64,000 nt of DNA from CAVXDY01 sp963760715 (lineage in GTDB: Bacteria > Actinomycetota > Thermoleophilia > Miltoncostaeales > Miltoncostaeaceae), in assembly GCA_963760715.1 (NCBI GenBank), contig CAVXDY010000004.1, positions 491,836 through 555,835 on the forward strand, given 5' to 3'. How positions within the stretch are numbered: the stretch's first letter is position 1; every line of letters begins with the position of its first letter. Position numbers and translations under genes: made by a program. The notes beneath the pieces are model-generated. The model ran no database searches. It was not told the origin of the DNA and saw only the letters and a list, made by a program, of their open reading frames with translations. This document shows positions 48,249 through 56,370 of the stretch, one piece after another.

Positions 48249-48340
48249 TGCATTGATGGAAGGGGCGCCGTCGGCCAACGGCGCGCCGTCCGCCCAAGCA
48301 CCCCCGCCGTGTCCCAGCCTCTCCACCCCTGTCCGCTGGA

Positions 48341-49081
48341 GTGAGCGTGATCGCAAAGACCCCATCCGCGCGCGCCCGCCGCGCCGCACAGGCACCCGGC
48401 GCCCGCGCCGAGGAGCGGCGCGGCCTGCTGCCCGCCATCGCCGGGCTCGGCGCGGGCGGACACGCCAAGTGCGCCATCGAGGCCATCCGGTCGGTCCTGC
48501 GGTACCGCGTGGTGGCCCTGCTCGACTCCGACCCCTCCCTGCAGGGCGGGACGGTGCTCGGCTGCCCCGTGGTGGGCGGCGACGCCCTGGCGGCACTGCG
48601 CGCCCAGGGCGTGGAGCTGGCCTTCGTGGGGATCGGCGGCGCCGGCGACGCCGCGCCGCGCCGGACCGCGGCCGCCCTGCTGCGCGAGGCCGGCTTCCGG
48701 CTTCCCGCCATCGTCCACCGCGCGGCGAGCGTCGCCGTCTCGGCGGTGCTCGAGGAGGGCGCCCAGGTGATGGCCGGAGCGATCGTCAACGCCGAGGCCC
48801 GGATCGGCCGCGACGCCCTGGTGAACGCCGGCGCCATCGTGGGGCACGACGCGCTGGTGGGCGGGTGCTCCCACATCGCGTCGGGGGCGCGGGTGGGCGG
48901 CGCCGCGGTCGTCGGGGCGGGCGCCCACATCGGGAGCGGGGCCGTGGTCCTCCAGGGCCGCACGGTGGGCGAGGGCGCGATCGTGGGCGCCGGCGCCGTC
49001 GTGATCGACGACGTCGCCCCCGGCGTGCGCATGGGCGGCGTGCCGGCACGGCCGCTGACGTCCGCGCGGATGACGCCATGA
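48341..49081 (+). CDS. NeuD/PglD-like O-acyltransferase (left-handed beta-helix)
   Basis: A 246-residue protein: PglD N-terminal nucleotide-fold (AGLGAGGHAKCAIEAI at about 33-48), then hexapeptide repeats of the left-handed beta-helix (VMAGAIVNAEARIGRDALVNAGAIVGHDA...) ending in PGVRMGGVPAR. Such enzymes acetylate sugars using acetyl-CoA; the histidine in GAIVGHDA fits catalysis. Here it heads an operon with sulfur genes and no glycan genes, so the acceptor could be an amino acid or thiol-sugar. GTG 48341 or 48347 starts it; its stop overlaps the next ATG. Confidence 0.82.
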   Translation: MSVIAKTPSARARRAAQAPGARAEERRGLLPAIAGLGAGGHAKCAIEAIRSVLRYRVVALLDSDPSLQGGTVLGCPVVGGDALAALRAQGVELAFVGIGGAGDAAPRRTAAALLREAGFRLPAIVHRAASVAVSAVLEEGAQVMAGAIVNAEARIGRDALVNAGAIVGHDALVGGCSHIASGARVGGAAVVGAGAHIGSGAVVLQGRTVGEGAIVGAGAVVIDDVAPGVRMGGVPARPLTSARMTP

Positions 49082-50007
49082 CCGGGCGCGTCGACGTGCA
49101 CCAGCACCTCTGGCCCGAGCCCCTGCTGGCGGCGCTCTCCCGCCGCACCCGCCCCCCGCTCCTCCGCCGTTCCCGGGACGGGTGGGTGCTGCGCATCGCG
49201 GGAGAGCCCGAGTGGCCCGTGGATCCGGCCGACCACGACCCCGTGCGCCGGGCGCTGCTGGTCGAGCGGGACGGCCTCGACCGCGCGATCGTCGCGCTGT
49301 CGAGCCCCCTGGGCATCGAGGCCCTGCCGTCCGGCGAGGCCGAGGAGCTTCTCGCCGCCTACCACGCGGGCGCCTCGGCCCTGGGCGACCGGCTGCCGGC
49401 CTGGGCGGGCGCGGGGCTGGCCCGGCCCGACCCGCTCGCGCTGGCCGATCGCCTGGACGAGGGCTTCGTCGGCCTCTGCCTCCCGGCCGGCGCCCTGTGC
49501 GGCCCCGAGGGCGCGGCTCGCTGCGCGCCCTTGCTCTCCACGCTCGAGGAGCGCGGGTCGCCGCTCTTCGTGCATCCCGGCCCGGCCCCGTGGAGCGCTC
49601 CCCCCTCCGCGGGGCAGGGCTCCCCCGACTGGTGGCCGGCGCTGACCTCGTACGTCGCGCAGATCCACGCGGCCTGGATGGCGTTCCGCGCCTGGGTGCG
49701 CCCGGCGCATCCCCGCCTGCGCGCCTGCTTCGCCATGCTGGCGGGCCTCGCGCCGCTGCACTCCGAGCGCCTCGGATCGCGCGGCGTGGCCTGGGGCGCG
49801 GACGACCCCGGCGTCTTCCTCGACACGTCGTCGTACGGGCCGTGCGCGATCGCCGCGGTGGCCGCGGTGACGGGCTGGGACCAGCTGGTCTACGGCTCCG
49901 ACCGCCCCGTGATCGACCCGGCCCGCCAACCCCTCGGCGGCCCCGGGCTCGTCCCCGACGACGCGGGCGCCGCCCGGCTCTTCGCCCCCCAGGAGGTGCT
50001 CGCGTGA
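49078..50007 (+). CDS. amidohydrolase family 2 protein
   Basis: A 309-residue metal-dependent amidohydrolase/decarboxylase. DVHQHLWP at the N-terminus gives the HxH metal motif, LFVHPGPAP the third histidine, and VYGSDRPVID the aspartate. The family acts on amides, lactones or carboxylates. It is coupled by ATGA (49078-49081) and by GTGA to the next gene, cysteine dioxygenase. A role in sulfur-compound breakdown is inferred from this context and the shared operator. Confidence 0.82.
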   Translation: MTGRVDVHQHLWPEPLLAALSRRTRPPLLRRSRDGWVLRIAGEPEWPVDPADHDPVRRALLVERDGLDRAIVALSSPLGIEALPSGEAEELLAAYHAGASALGDRLPAWAGAGLARPDPLALADRLDEGFVGLCLPAGALCGPEGAARCAPLLSTLEERGSPLFVHPGPAPWSAPPSAGQGSPDWWPALTSYVAQIHAAWMAFRAWVRPAHPRLRACFAMLAGLAPLHSERLGSRGVAWGADDPGVFLDTSSYGPCAIAAVAAVTGWDQLVYGSDRPVIDPARQPLGGPGLVPDDAGAARLFAPQEVLA

Positions 50008-50519
50008 TCGCTCCGCTCGATCCCCTGCTCCCGCCCACCGCGGGCCCCCTCGCCCCGGACGACCTGCGCGCCCTGGTCGAGGGGCTGGCCGGGACCCCCG
50101 GGCTCTGGATCTCGCGCGTGCGCCACGACGCCGAGGCGCGGGTCTTCGAGCTCCTGTGGACCGACCACCGCGTTGACGTCTGGCTCATCTGCTGGAGCGG
50201 CGAGGATCACGACACGGGCTTTCACGACCACGACGTCTCCTCCGGGGCGTTCGCCGTGGTGAGCGGGGCACTCGTCGAGGAGCGCCTCACCGTGGGCGCT
50301 CCGGTGCGCCGCCGCCTTCGCCGGGGCCAGTCGCTCTCGTTCCCGCCCTCGCACGTCCACCGGGTGCAGGGCGTGGGGACGGTCCCCGCGGTGTCGATCC
50401 ACGCCTACTCCCCGCCGCTGGTGCGCATGGGGGTCTACGGGGTCGCCGACGACGGGACCCTCCGGCGCGAGGCCGTCGGCGCCACCCACGAGCTCCGCGC
50501 CGGCGGCCGCCCGGCTTGA
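50004..50519 (+). CDS. cysteine dioxygenase family protein
   Basis: A 171-residue cupin. The iron histidines are in FHDHDVSSGAFAV (HxH) and FPPSHVHRVQGVG. The family oxidises cysteine (or another thiol) to the sulfinate. Length is a little under the mammalian enzyme and normal for bacterial types. GTG 50004 overlaps the amidohydrolase stop. Its own stop lies within the -35 element of the next promoter. Confidence 0.85.
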   Translation: MIAPLDPLLPPTAGPLAPDDLRALVEGLAGTPGLWISRVRHDAEARVFELLWTDHRVDVWLICWSGEDHDTGFHDHDVSSGAFAVVSGALVEERLTVGAPVRRRLRRGQSLSFPPSHVHRVQGVGTVPAVSIHAYSPPLVRMGVYGVADDGTLRREAVGATHELRAGGRPA

Positions 50520-50567
50520 CATGCGCGCCACCACCGATGAGCCTCGTGCTTGATCGCGACCATAAGC
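50516..50567 (+). promoter_or_regulatory. promoter and degenerate operator 3 of the sulfur cluster
   Basis: TTGACA (50516-50521), a 17-base spacer, a weak -10 (GAGCCT, 50539-50544), then GCTTGATCGCGACCATAAGC (50548-50567). The last is the GCTTATC...GATAAGC palindrome with one inserted G and one mismatch. It lies 21 bases before the persulfide dioxygenase start, at the predicted transcription start. Confidence 0.5.
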
Positions 50568-50588
50568 CCGCCTGATGACGAGGACCCC

Positions 50589-51944
50589 ATGCTGTTCCGC
50601 CAGGTACTGAACGACGATCTCGCCTGCGCGTCGTACGTGATCTCGTGCGGCGACGAGGCCGTCGTCGTGGATCCGCGCTGGGACATCGACGAGTACCTGC
50701 GCCTCGCCGAGTACCACGGCTTCCGGATCGCCCACGTCGTCGAGACCCACGTCCACGCCGACCACGTCTCGGGCCGCGCACGCCTGGCGGCCGCGACCGG
50801 CGCCCGGATCCATCTCCCCGCCGGCTCCGGCGCCGGGGACCCGCACCGCGTGCTGCGGCACGGCGACACCCTGCGCGTGGGACGGACCGAGCTGACCGCG
50901 CTCGCCACCCCGGGGCACCGGCCGGAGCACACGAGCCTGGTCGTGACCGACCACGCCCGGTCGCCGCGCCCGGCGGCGATCCTGACCGGCGACTCCCTGC
51001 TGGTGGGCGACGTGGCGCGGCCGGACCTGGCCGTGGAGGCCGAGGTCGGCGCCCGCGACCTGTTCACCTCCCTGCGCCACATCGCGACGCTCGGCGACGA
51101 CGTCGAGGTGTGGCCGGCCCACGTGGGCGGCTCGCTCTGCGGCGGCGGCGCCCTCAGCGGCCGCACCGTGTCCACCGTGGGCCAGGAGCGCCAGGCCAAC
51201 CACGCCTTCGGCGTGTCGGACGAGGCCGCCTTCGTGACGAGCCTGATCGAGACGCTGCCGCCGCGCCCCGCCAACGTCGCGCACGTGGTGTCGCTCAACC
51301 GCCACCCGCGGGAGCCCTCCGGCGAGCCGCCGGCGCTCTCGATCCGGGACGTCCGCCGCCTGATGGTGGAGGGCGCCGTGCTGGTGGACGGCCGGCCCGC
51401 CGGGGCCTTCGACGCCGTTCACGTGCCCGGCGCGATCTGCCTCCCCGCCGAGCGCCCGGGCGTGGGCACCCGGGCCGGCTGGGTCCTCGCCTCGCGGCCT
51501 CCGATCATCACCATGGGACGCGACGAGGCCGAGGCCCGGCGCCTCGCCCGCCTGCTCGAGGCGGTCGGGATGGACGACGTGCGCGGCGTGCTGGCGGAGG
51601 GCATCGCCGGCTGGCGCGGCGCCGGCCTGGGCACGGCCTCGACCCCGGTGGTGGAGGTCGACGACCTGGCCCGGGCCCTCGACCGGGGCGAGGTGGCCCT
51701 CGTGGACGTGCGCGACCCGGACGAGTGGGACGCCTGCCACGTGGGCGAGGCGGTGCACCTGCCGCTGCCCACCATCACCACGGCCGCCCTCGAGGCGCTC
51801 GACCGGGCCCGCCCCGTCGTGGTGGCGTGCGCCACCGGAGTCCGCAGCGCCGTGGCGGCGAGCCTCATCGCCCGGCTGGGCCACCCCGATGTGCGCCGCG
51901 TGGCGCACGGCGGCGTCGCGGAGCTGGTGGCCATCCGGCCCTGA
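50589..51944 (+). CDS. metallo-beta-lactamase-fold persulfide dioxygenase with two rhodanese domains
   Basis: A 451-residue fusion. Residues 1-240 are an ETHE1-like metallo-beta-lactamase domain: THVHADHVSGRARL is the HxHxDH site, followed by ATPGHRPEHTSLVV and LTGDSLLVGDVARPDL. Then a rhodanese-like domain without an active-site cysteine (about 260-350) and a second one with the cysteine loop VACATGVRSAVAA (about 425). This matches CstB-type enzymes that oxidise glutathione or low-molecular persulfide to sulfite/thiosulfate. It has its own promoter in the sulfur regulon. Confidence 0.9.
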   Translation: MLFRQVLNDDLACASYVISCGDEAVVVDPRWDIDEYLRLAEYHGFRIAHVVETHVHADHVSGRARLAAATGARIHLPAGSGAGDPHRVLRHGDTLRVGRTELTALATPGHRPEHTSLVVTDHARSPRPAAILTGDSLLVGDVARPDLAVEAEVGARDLFTSLRHIATLGDDVEVWPAHVGGSLCGGGALSGRTVSTVGQERQANHAFGVSDEAAFVTSLIETLPPRPANVAHVVSLNRHPREPSGEPPALSIRDVRRLMVEGAVLVDGRPAGAFDAVHVPGAICLPAERPGVGTRAGWVLASRPPIITMGRDEAEARRLARLLEAVGMDDVRGVLAEGIAGWRGAGLGTASTPVVEVDDLARALDRGEVALVDVRDPDEWDACHVGEAVHLPLPTITTAALEALDRARPVVVACATGVRSAVAASLIARLGHPDVRRVAHGGVAELVAIRP

Positions 51945-52022
51945 CCCCCCGGCCCGACCCCGACCTCCTCGGCGAGACCCCTCCCGACGAGACACCTGTC
52001 ATCTCGAGAAGCTGGAGGAACG

Positions 52023-52514
52023 ATGAGCACGACCGATCAACTGCTCGACAACGCCAAGAGCTACGCCAGCGAGTTCGACAAGGGCGACCTGCCCCTGCCT
52101 CCCGCCCGCAAGGTCGCCGTGGTGGCCTGCATGGACGCGCGGCTGGACCCGCAGAAGGTGCTGGGCCTCGCGGAGGGCGACGGCCACGTCATCCGCAACG
52201 CCGGCGGCGTGGTCACCGACGACGCCATCCGCTCGCTGGCGATCTCACAGCGCCTGCTGGGCACCGAGGAGATCATCCTCATCCACCACACCGACTGCGG
52301 GATGGTGACGTTCTCGGACGACGACTTCCGGCGCGGCATCCAGGACGAGGTGGGCGTGAAGCCGCAGTGGGCGGCCGAGGCCTTCCCGGACGCCGAGGAG
52401 GACGTGCGGCAGTCGATCGGGCGCATCCAGGCCAGCCCCTTCATCCCGCGGAAGACCAGCGTGCGCGGCTTCCTCTACCACGTCGAGGACGGGAGCCTCC
52501 AGGAGGTGAGCTAG
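52023..52514 (+). CDS. beta-carbonic anhydrase
   Basis: A 163-residue beta-class enzyme. Zinc ligands are in CMDARLD (Cys and the Asp/Arg dyad) and HHTDCGM (His, Cys). Rhodanese-neighbouring enzymes of this short actinobacterial type may instead act on carbonyl sulfide or carbon disulfide, and the sulfur context leaves that open. ATG 52023 has a GGAGGA site. It follows the persulfide dioxygenase by 78 bases and shares CTAG with the convergent cysA stop. Confidence 0.87.
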   Translation: MSTTDQLLDNAKSYASEFDKGDLPLPPARKVAVVACMDARLDPQKVLGLAEGDGHVIRNAGGVVTDDAIRSLAISQRLLGTEEIILIHHTDCGMVTFSDDDFRRGIQDEVGVKPQWAAEAFPDAEEDVRQSIGRIQASPFIPRKTSVRGFLYHVEDGSLQEVS

Positions 52515-53482
52515 ATCCCCCAGCCGGCCTCCGTGAAGAGCCTCTCCTTGGTGGGCCGCACGTAGACGGTCGATCCGGGCTCCAGGGCCAGGGTGTCGGC
52601 CTCCTCGCGGGTGACCTGCGCGGAGATCGGGGCGCCGTCCTCGCGCTCCAGCTCCACGCGCACCTCGAAGCCCAGGTGGACCAACCGCTGGACGGTGGCC
52701 AGCGAGGTGGTGCCGTTGGGCTCGGCGCGCAGCTCGAGGTCGTGGGGCCGCACGTAGGCCTCGCCCATGCGGGTGGTGGGGCCCACGAAGGTCATCACGA
52801 AGCGGTTGACCGGGTGCTCGTAGACCTCACGGGGAGAGCCGACCTGCTGGATGGCGCCCTTGTCCATGACGGCGATCCGGTCGGCCACCTCCATGGCCTC
52901 CTCCTGGTCGTGCGTGACCAGCACCGTGGTCTGGTGGACCTCCTCGTGCAGGCGCCGCAGCCAGATGCGCAGCTCCTTGCGCACGCGGGCATCGAGCGCG
53001 CCGAAGGGCTCGTCCAGCAGCAGCACCTTCGGCTCCACGGCGAGCGCCCTGGCGAGGGCCATGCGCTGGCGCTGGCCGCCCGAGAGCTGGCTCGGGTAGC
53101 GGTCCGCCATGCCCTCGAGCTGCACCAGCGAGATGAGCTCGTCCACCCGGTCACGGGTCTCCGCCTTCGAGCGCTTGCGGATGCGCAGGCCGAAGCCCAC
53201 GTTGTCGCGCACGGTCATGTGCTTGAAGGCGGCGTAGTGCTGGAACACGAAGCCCACCCCGCGCTTGCGCACCGGCACGTTGGTCGCGTCCTCGCCCGAG
53301 ATGACCACGGTCCCGCTGTCGGGCACCTCGAGGCCCGCGATCACCCGCAGGAGGGTTGACTTGCCGGACCCCGACGGGCCGAGCAGCGCCGTGAGCGACC
53401 CGCCCGCCACCTCGAGGCTCACGTCGTCCAGGGCCAGGAAGTCCCCGAACCGCTTGTTCACGTTAGACACCGTGATCGCCAC
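52511..53482 (-). CDS. cysA: sulfate ABC transporter ATP-binding protein
   Basis: A 323-residue ATPase that energises sulfate/thiosulfate import. Walker A GPSGSGKST, Q-loop FVFQHYAAFKHMT, signature LSGGQRQRMALARAL, Walker B VLLLDEPFGALD and H-loop VLVTHD are all intact. The C-terminal TOBE domain fits CysA. It overlaps cysW by 20 bases and ends the operon sbp-cysT-cysW-cysA. Confidence 0.95.
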   Translation of the reverse strand: MAITVSNVNKRFGDFLALDDVSLEVAGGSLTALLGPSGSGKSTLLRVIAGLEVPDSGTVVISGEDATNVPVRKRGVGFVFQHYAAFKHMTVRDNVGFGLRIRKRSKAETRDRVDELISLVQLEGMADRYPSQLSGGQRQRMALARALAVEPKVLLLDEPFGALDARVRKELRIWLRRLHEEVHQTTVLVTHDQEEAMEVADRIAVMDKGAIQQVGSPREVYEHPVNRFVMTFVGPTTRMGEAYVRPHDLELRAEPNGTTSLATVQRLVHLGFEVRVELEREDGAPISAQVTREEADTLALEPGSTVYVRPTKERLFTEAGWGI

Positions 53483-54311
53483 GGGAGCCTCCTTTGCGGT
53501 TGAGCAGGTTCATGCCGACGACCACGATCACCGCGAGCATGAGGAGGACGACGGAGGCGCCGTAGGCGCCGACCTGCGCGTCCGAGCCGAGCTGGTCGTA
53601 CTGGCCCTTCACGAAGAGGGTGAGCGTCTCGGTGTCGCCCGAGACGCGGCTGGACACCACCGCGACGGCGCCGTATTCGCCGAGCGCCCGCGCGGTGGTC
53701 AGGATGACGCCGTAGATGACGCCCCACCGGATGGCGGGGAGCGTGATGCGCCAGAAGGTCTGCCACCCGCTGGCGCCCAGGGTGGAGGCCGCCTCCTCCT
53801 GGTCGGTCCCCACCTCGCGCAGGACCGGCACCACCTCCCGCACGACGAAGGGCAGGCACACGAAGATGGTGGCCAGGATCATCCCGGGCAGCGCGAAGAT
53901 GACCTGGATGCCGGCGTCCGACGCGTATTGGCCCAGCCAGTCGTTCGGGCCCCAGACGAGGATGATGCAGAGGCCCACCACCACCGGCGACAGGGCCAGC
54001 GGCAGGTCGATGAGCGCGCTCACGAAGGAGCGCGCCGGCACGCGCCGGCGCACCAGGATGAGGGCCGCGAGGACGCCGAAGATCGCGTTCAGCGGCACCA
54101 CGATGGCCGTGATGAGCACCGTGAGCCACAGCGCGTGCAGGGCGGCGGGGCTGGTGACCGCCGTCCAGAAGGTGCCGAAGCCATGCTCGAAGGCGCGGTA
54201 GAAGACCAGCGCGAGCGGCGCGATCAGCAGCACCGTGAGGTAGGCCAGCGCGATCGTGCGCAGCCCGATGCGGCTCGCCGTGGCCGCGGCCTGTGGGCTA
54301 ACGGCGGGCAT
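53463..54311 (-). CDS. cysW: sulfate ABC transporter permease CysW
   Basis: A 282-residue, 6-helix permease. The EAA loop that docks the ATPase reads EEAASTLGASGWQTFWRITLP (about 165-185); PLALSPVVVGLCIILVWG and ARALGEYGAVAVVSSR are typical of the CysW subunit. It forms the channel with CysT. Overlap with cysT is 14 bases. Confidence 0.94.
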   Translation of the reverse strand: MPAVSPQAAATASRIGLRTIALAYLTVLLIAPLALVFYRAFEHGFGTFWTAVTSPAALHALWLTVLITAIVVPLNAIFGVLAALILVRRRVPARSFVSALIDLPLALSPVVVGLCIILVWGPNDWLGQYASDAGIQVIFALPGMILATIFVCLPFVVREVVPVLREVGTDQEEAASTLGASGWQTFWRITLPAIRWGVIYGVILTTARALGEYGAVAVVSSRVSGDTETLTLFVKGQYDQLGSDAQVGAYGASVVLLMLAVIVVVGMNLLNRKGGSRGDHGV

Positions 54312-55137
54312 GGCGCGACCACCAGCTCTCGAGGAACGCCAGCAGCATCAGGGACACCAGCGAGATCACCAGCAGCGTCACCGAGACGGCCGCGGCCGAG
54401 CTCGGCTTGTCGCCCTCGATCAGCTCGATGATGTAGAGCGACGAGACCTTGGTGTCCAGGGTGCCGGCGATGAGCACCAGGGAGCCGAACTCCCCGAGCG
54501 CCCGGGCGAAGGCGAGCCCGATGCCGCCGAGCATGGCGGGGATCAGGTTGGGCAGGATGATGCGCCGGAAGATGGTGGGCGGGGTGGCGCCGAGCGAGGC
54601 GGCCGCCTCCTCCATCTCGCGGTCCAGCTCGAGCAGGACGGGTTGCACCGACCTCACCACGAACGGCAGCGTCACGAGCAGCAGGGCGACGCACACGCCG
54701 GTCCTGGTGAAGGCGATGTTGACTCCGACGGGGCTGTCGGGCCCGTACATGGCCAGCAGGACCACGCCGGCGACGATGGTGGGCAGGGCGAAGGGCAGGT
54801 CGATCAGCGAGTTGACGACGGTGCGGCCGAAGAAGCGGTCGCGCACCAGCACCCACGCGATGATCGTGCCCATCACGGCGTTGATGGCCACCACCACCAG
54901 CGACACCCCCACGGTGAGCTTCAGGGCCGTGAGGGCGCGCTCGTTGGTGATGGCGGTCCAGAAGCCGTCCCACCCGTTGTCGAAGGCGCCGTTGATGAGC
55001 GCCGCGAACGGGATCAGGACGATCAGGCTCATGTAGATCACCGCCACGCCGATTCCGAGCGGGGCGCCGAGGCGCCCCGCTCGCTCGGGGAACGGAACGC
55101 GCGGCAGGCGCGCGGTGATGCTGTTACTCAGTGGCAA
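54298..55137 (-). CDS. cysT: sulfate ABC transporter permease CysT
   Basis: A 279-residue, 6-helix permease with PFALPTIVAGVVLLAMYGPDSPVG, the EAA loop EEAAASLGATPPTIFRRIILP and ARALGEFGSLVLIAG. It pairs with CysW. The start overlaps the sbp end by 14 bases, indicating tight coupling within the operon. Confidence 0.94.
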   Translation of the reverse strand: MPLSNSITARLPRVPFPERAGRLGAPLGIGVAVIYMSLIVLIPFAALINGAFDNGWDGFWTAITNERALTALKLTVGVSLVVVAINAVMGTIIAWVLVRDRFFGRTVVNSLIDLPFALPTIVAGVVLLAMYGPDSPVGVNIAFTRTGVCVALLLVTLPFVVRSVQPVLLELDREMEEAAASLGATPPTIFRRIILPNLIPAMLGGIGLAFARALGEFGSLVLIAGTLDTKVSSLYIIELIEGDKPSSAAAVSVTLLVISLVSLMLLAFLESWWSRHARR

Positions 55138-56158
55138 TTCCCTGACCCTGGAAGATCTTGGTGATGGTGCCGTTCTCCGGATCGAAGAACTCGCTCTTCA
55201 CCTTCTTCCAGCCGCCCAGGTCGGCGATCGTCGAGAGTTGCGCCGGCTGGGGGAAGTTGAACTCCTTCGCGACGGCCTTGTTGACCGGGCGGTACCCGTG
55301 CTCCCCGAAGATCTTCTGGCCGGCGGCCGAGTTCACGAAGTCCAGGTAGGCCGTCGCCTTCGCGACGTTGCCCGTGTTCACCACGGCGGCCGGGTTCTCG
55401 ATCAGGAGGTTCTGGTCGGGGACGGTGTAGTCGATGTTCTCGCCGGCGGCCTTCGCGGCGATGGCCTCGTTCTCGTACGAGAGGAGGACGTCGCCCTGGC
55501 CGGAGTCGAAGACCTGCAGGGCCTCGCGGCCGCTGGCCGGCTGCACGGGCACGTTCTTGAACAGCGCGTCGATGTACTGCAGGGCCTGGTCGTGGGTCTT
55601 GCCCTGGTCGATCTGCGACTGGTAGGCCGCGACGATGTTCCACTGCGCGGCGCCCGAGGTGAAGGGGTTGGGGGTGATGACCTGCACCCCGTCCTTCGTG
55701 AGGTCGTCCCAGGTCGTGATGCCCTTGGGGTTGCCCTTGCGGGTGATGAAGACCACGACCGAGTCGCTGACCATGCCCTTGTTGGGGCCGGCGTTCCAGC
55801 CGGGGTCAACCAGGCCGGCGTCCACGAGGCGCGTCATGTCCGGCTCGAGCGAGAAGACGACGTAGTCGGCCTTGAGGCCGGCCTCGACCGCCCGGCTCTG
55901 CTCACCGGAGGCGGCATAGGACTCCTTGAACGTCACGCCATCGCCGGCCGGGGTCGCCTGGAAGGCCTTGATGAGGTCGGCGTTGACCTCGCGCGCCACC
56001 GAGTAGCCCACGATCGTGAGCTCCGAGCCACCGCCGCTCGCGGCGGTGCCGCTGCCGGAGGACGAGCTGTCGTCGCCACCGCAGCCCGCCACGAAGCCGA
56101 GGGCGGCGACGAGGGCGATGAGGGGGGCGAGGACCTTGAGTTTGTGACGTAGGATCAA
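55124..56158 (-). CDS. sbp: sulfate/thiosulfate-binding lipoprotein
   Basis: A 344-residue extracellular solute-binding lipoprotein of the sulfate family. Lipobox FVAGC (about residue 26), then a Ser/Gly linker and the two-lobed fold. Signature elements: VGYSVAREVNADLIKAF, KADYVVFSLEPDM, NPKGITTWDDL and PNPFTSGAAQWN, which contact sulfate. TTG at 56158 follows an AAGGAG site and no ATG or GTG fits. It is the first gene of the transporter operon, and its promoter carries the shared palindrome. Confidence 0.93.
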   Translation of the reverse strand: MILRHKLKVLAPLIALVAALGFVAGCGGDDSSSSGSGTAASGGGSELTIVGYSVAREVNADLIKAFQATPAGDGVTFKESYAASGEQSRAVEAGLKADYVVFSLEPDMTRLVDAGLVDPGWNAGPNKGMVSDSVVVFITRKGNPKGITTWDDLTKDGVQVITPNPFTSGAAQWNIVAAYQSQIDQGKTHDQALQYIDALFKNVPVQPASGREALQVFDSGQGDVLLSYENEAIAAKAAGENIDYTVPDQNLLIENPAAVVNTGNVAKATAYLDFVNSAAGQKIFGEHGYRPVNKAVAKEFNFPQPAQLSTIADLGGWKKVKSEFFDPENGTITKIFQGQGIATE

Positions 56159-56286
56159 TCCACACTCCTTGGTCGGACAGGGGCCAAGCGGGTGAAAGTC
56201 GCGCCCTCCTCGTGGCCGCGAGGGGGGCGCGGTGCCGTTTGGACGAACCGGCAGAATTCAGCGATGAGAAGGCACTAATCAGCGCT

Positions 56287-56340
56287 GCTTATCTGGCCGA
56301 TAAGCCGGGGTAGCATCGTCACCAGTGGGCGCGATGTCAA
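56287..56340 (-). promoter_or_regulatory. promoter and operator 2 of the sulfur cluster
   Basis: On the minus strand, TTGACA (56340-56335), a 17-base spacer, GATGCT (56317-56312), and the palindrome GCTTATCTGGCCGATAAGC (56287-56305; arms GCTTATC/GATAAGC) at the expected start. It controls the sulfate transporter, whose start is 130 bases away. The layout mirrors promoter 1 exactly. It may also affect the divergent ArgH-like gene. Confidence 0.7.
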
Positions 56341-56370
56341 CCCGGGCCGCCGCCGTCTACGATTCGGCGC

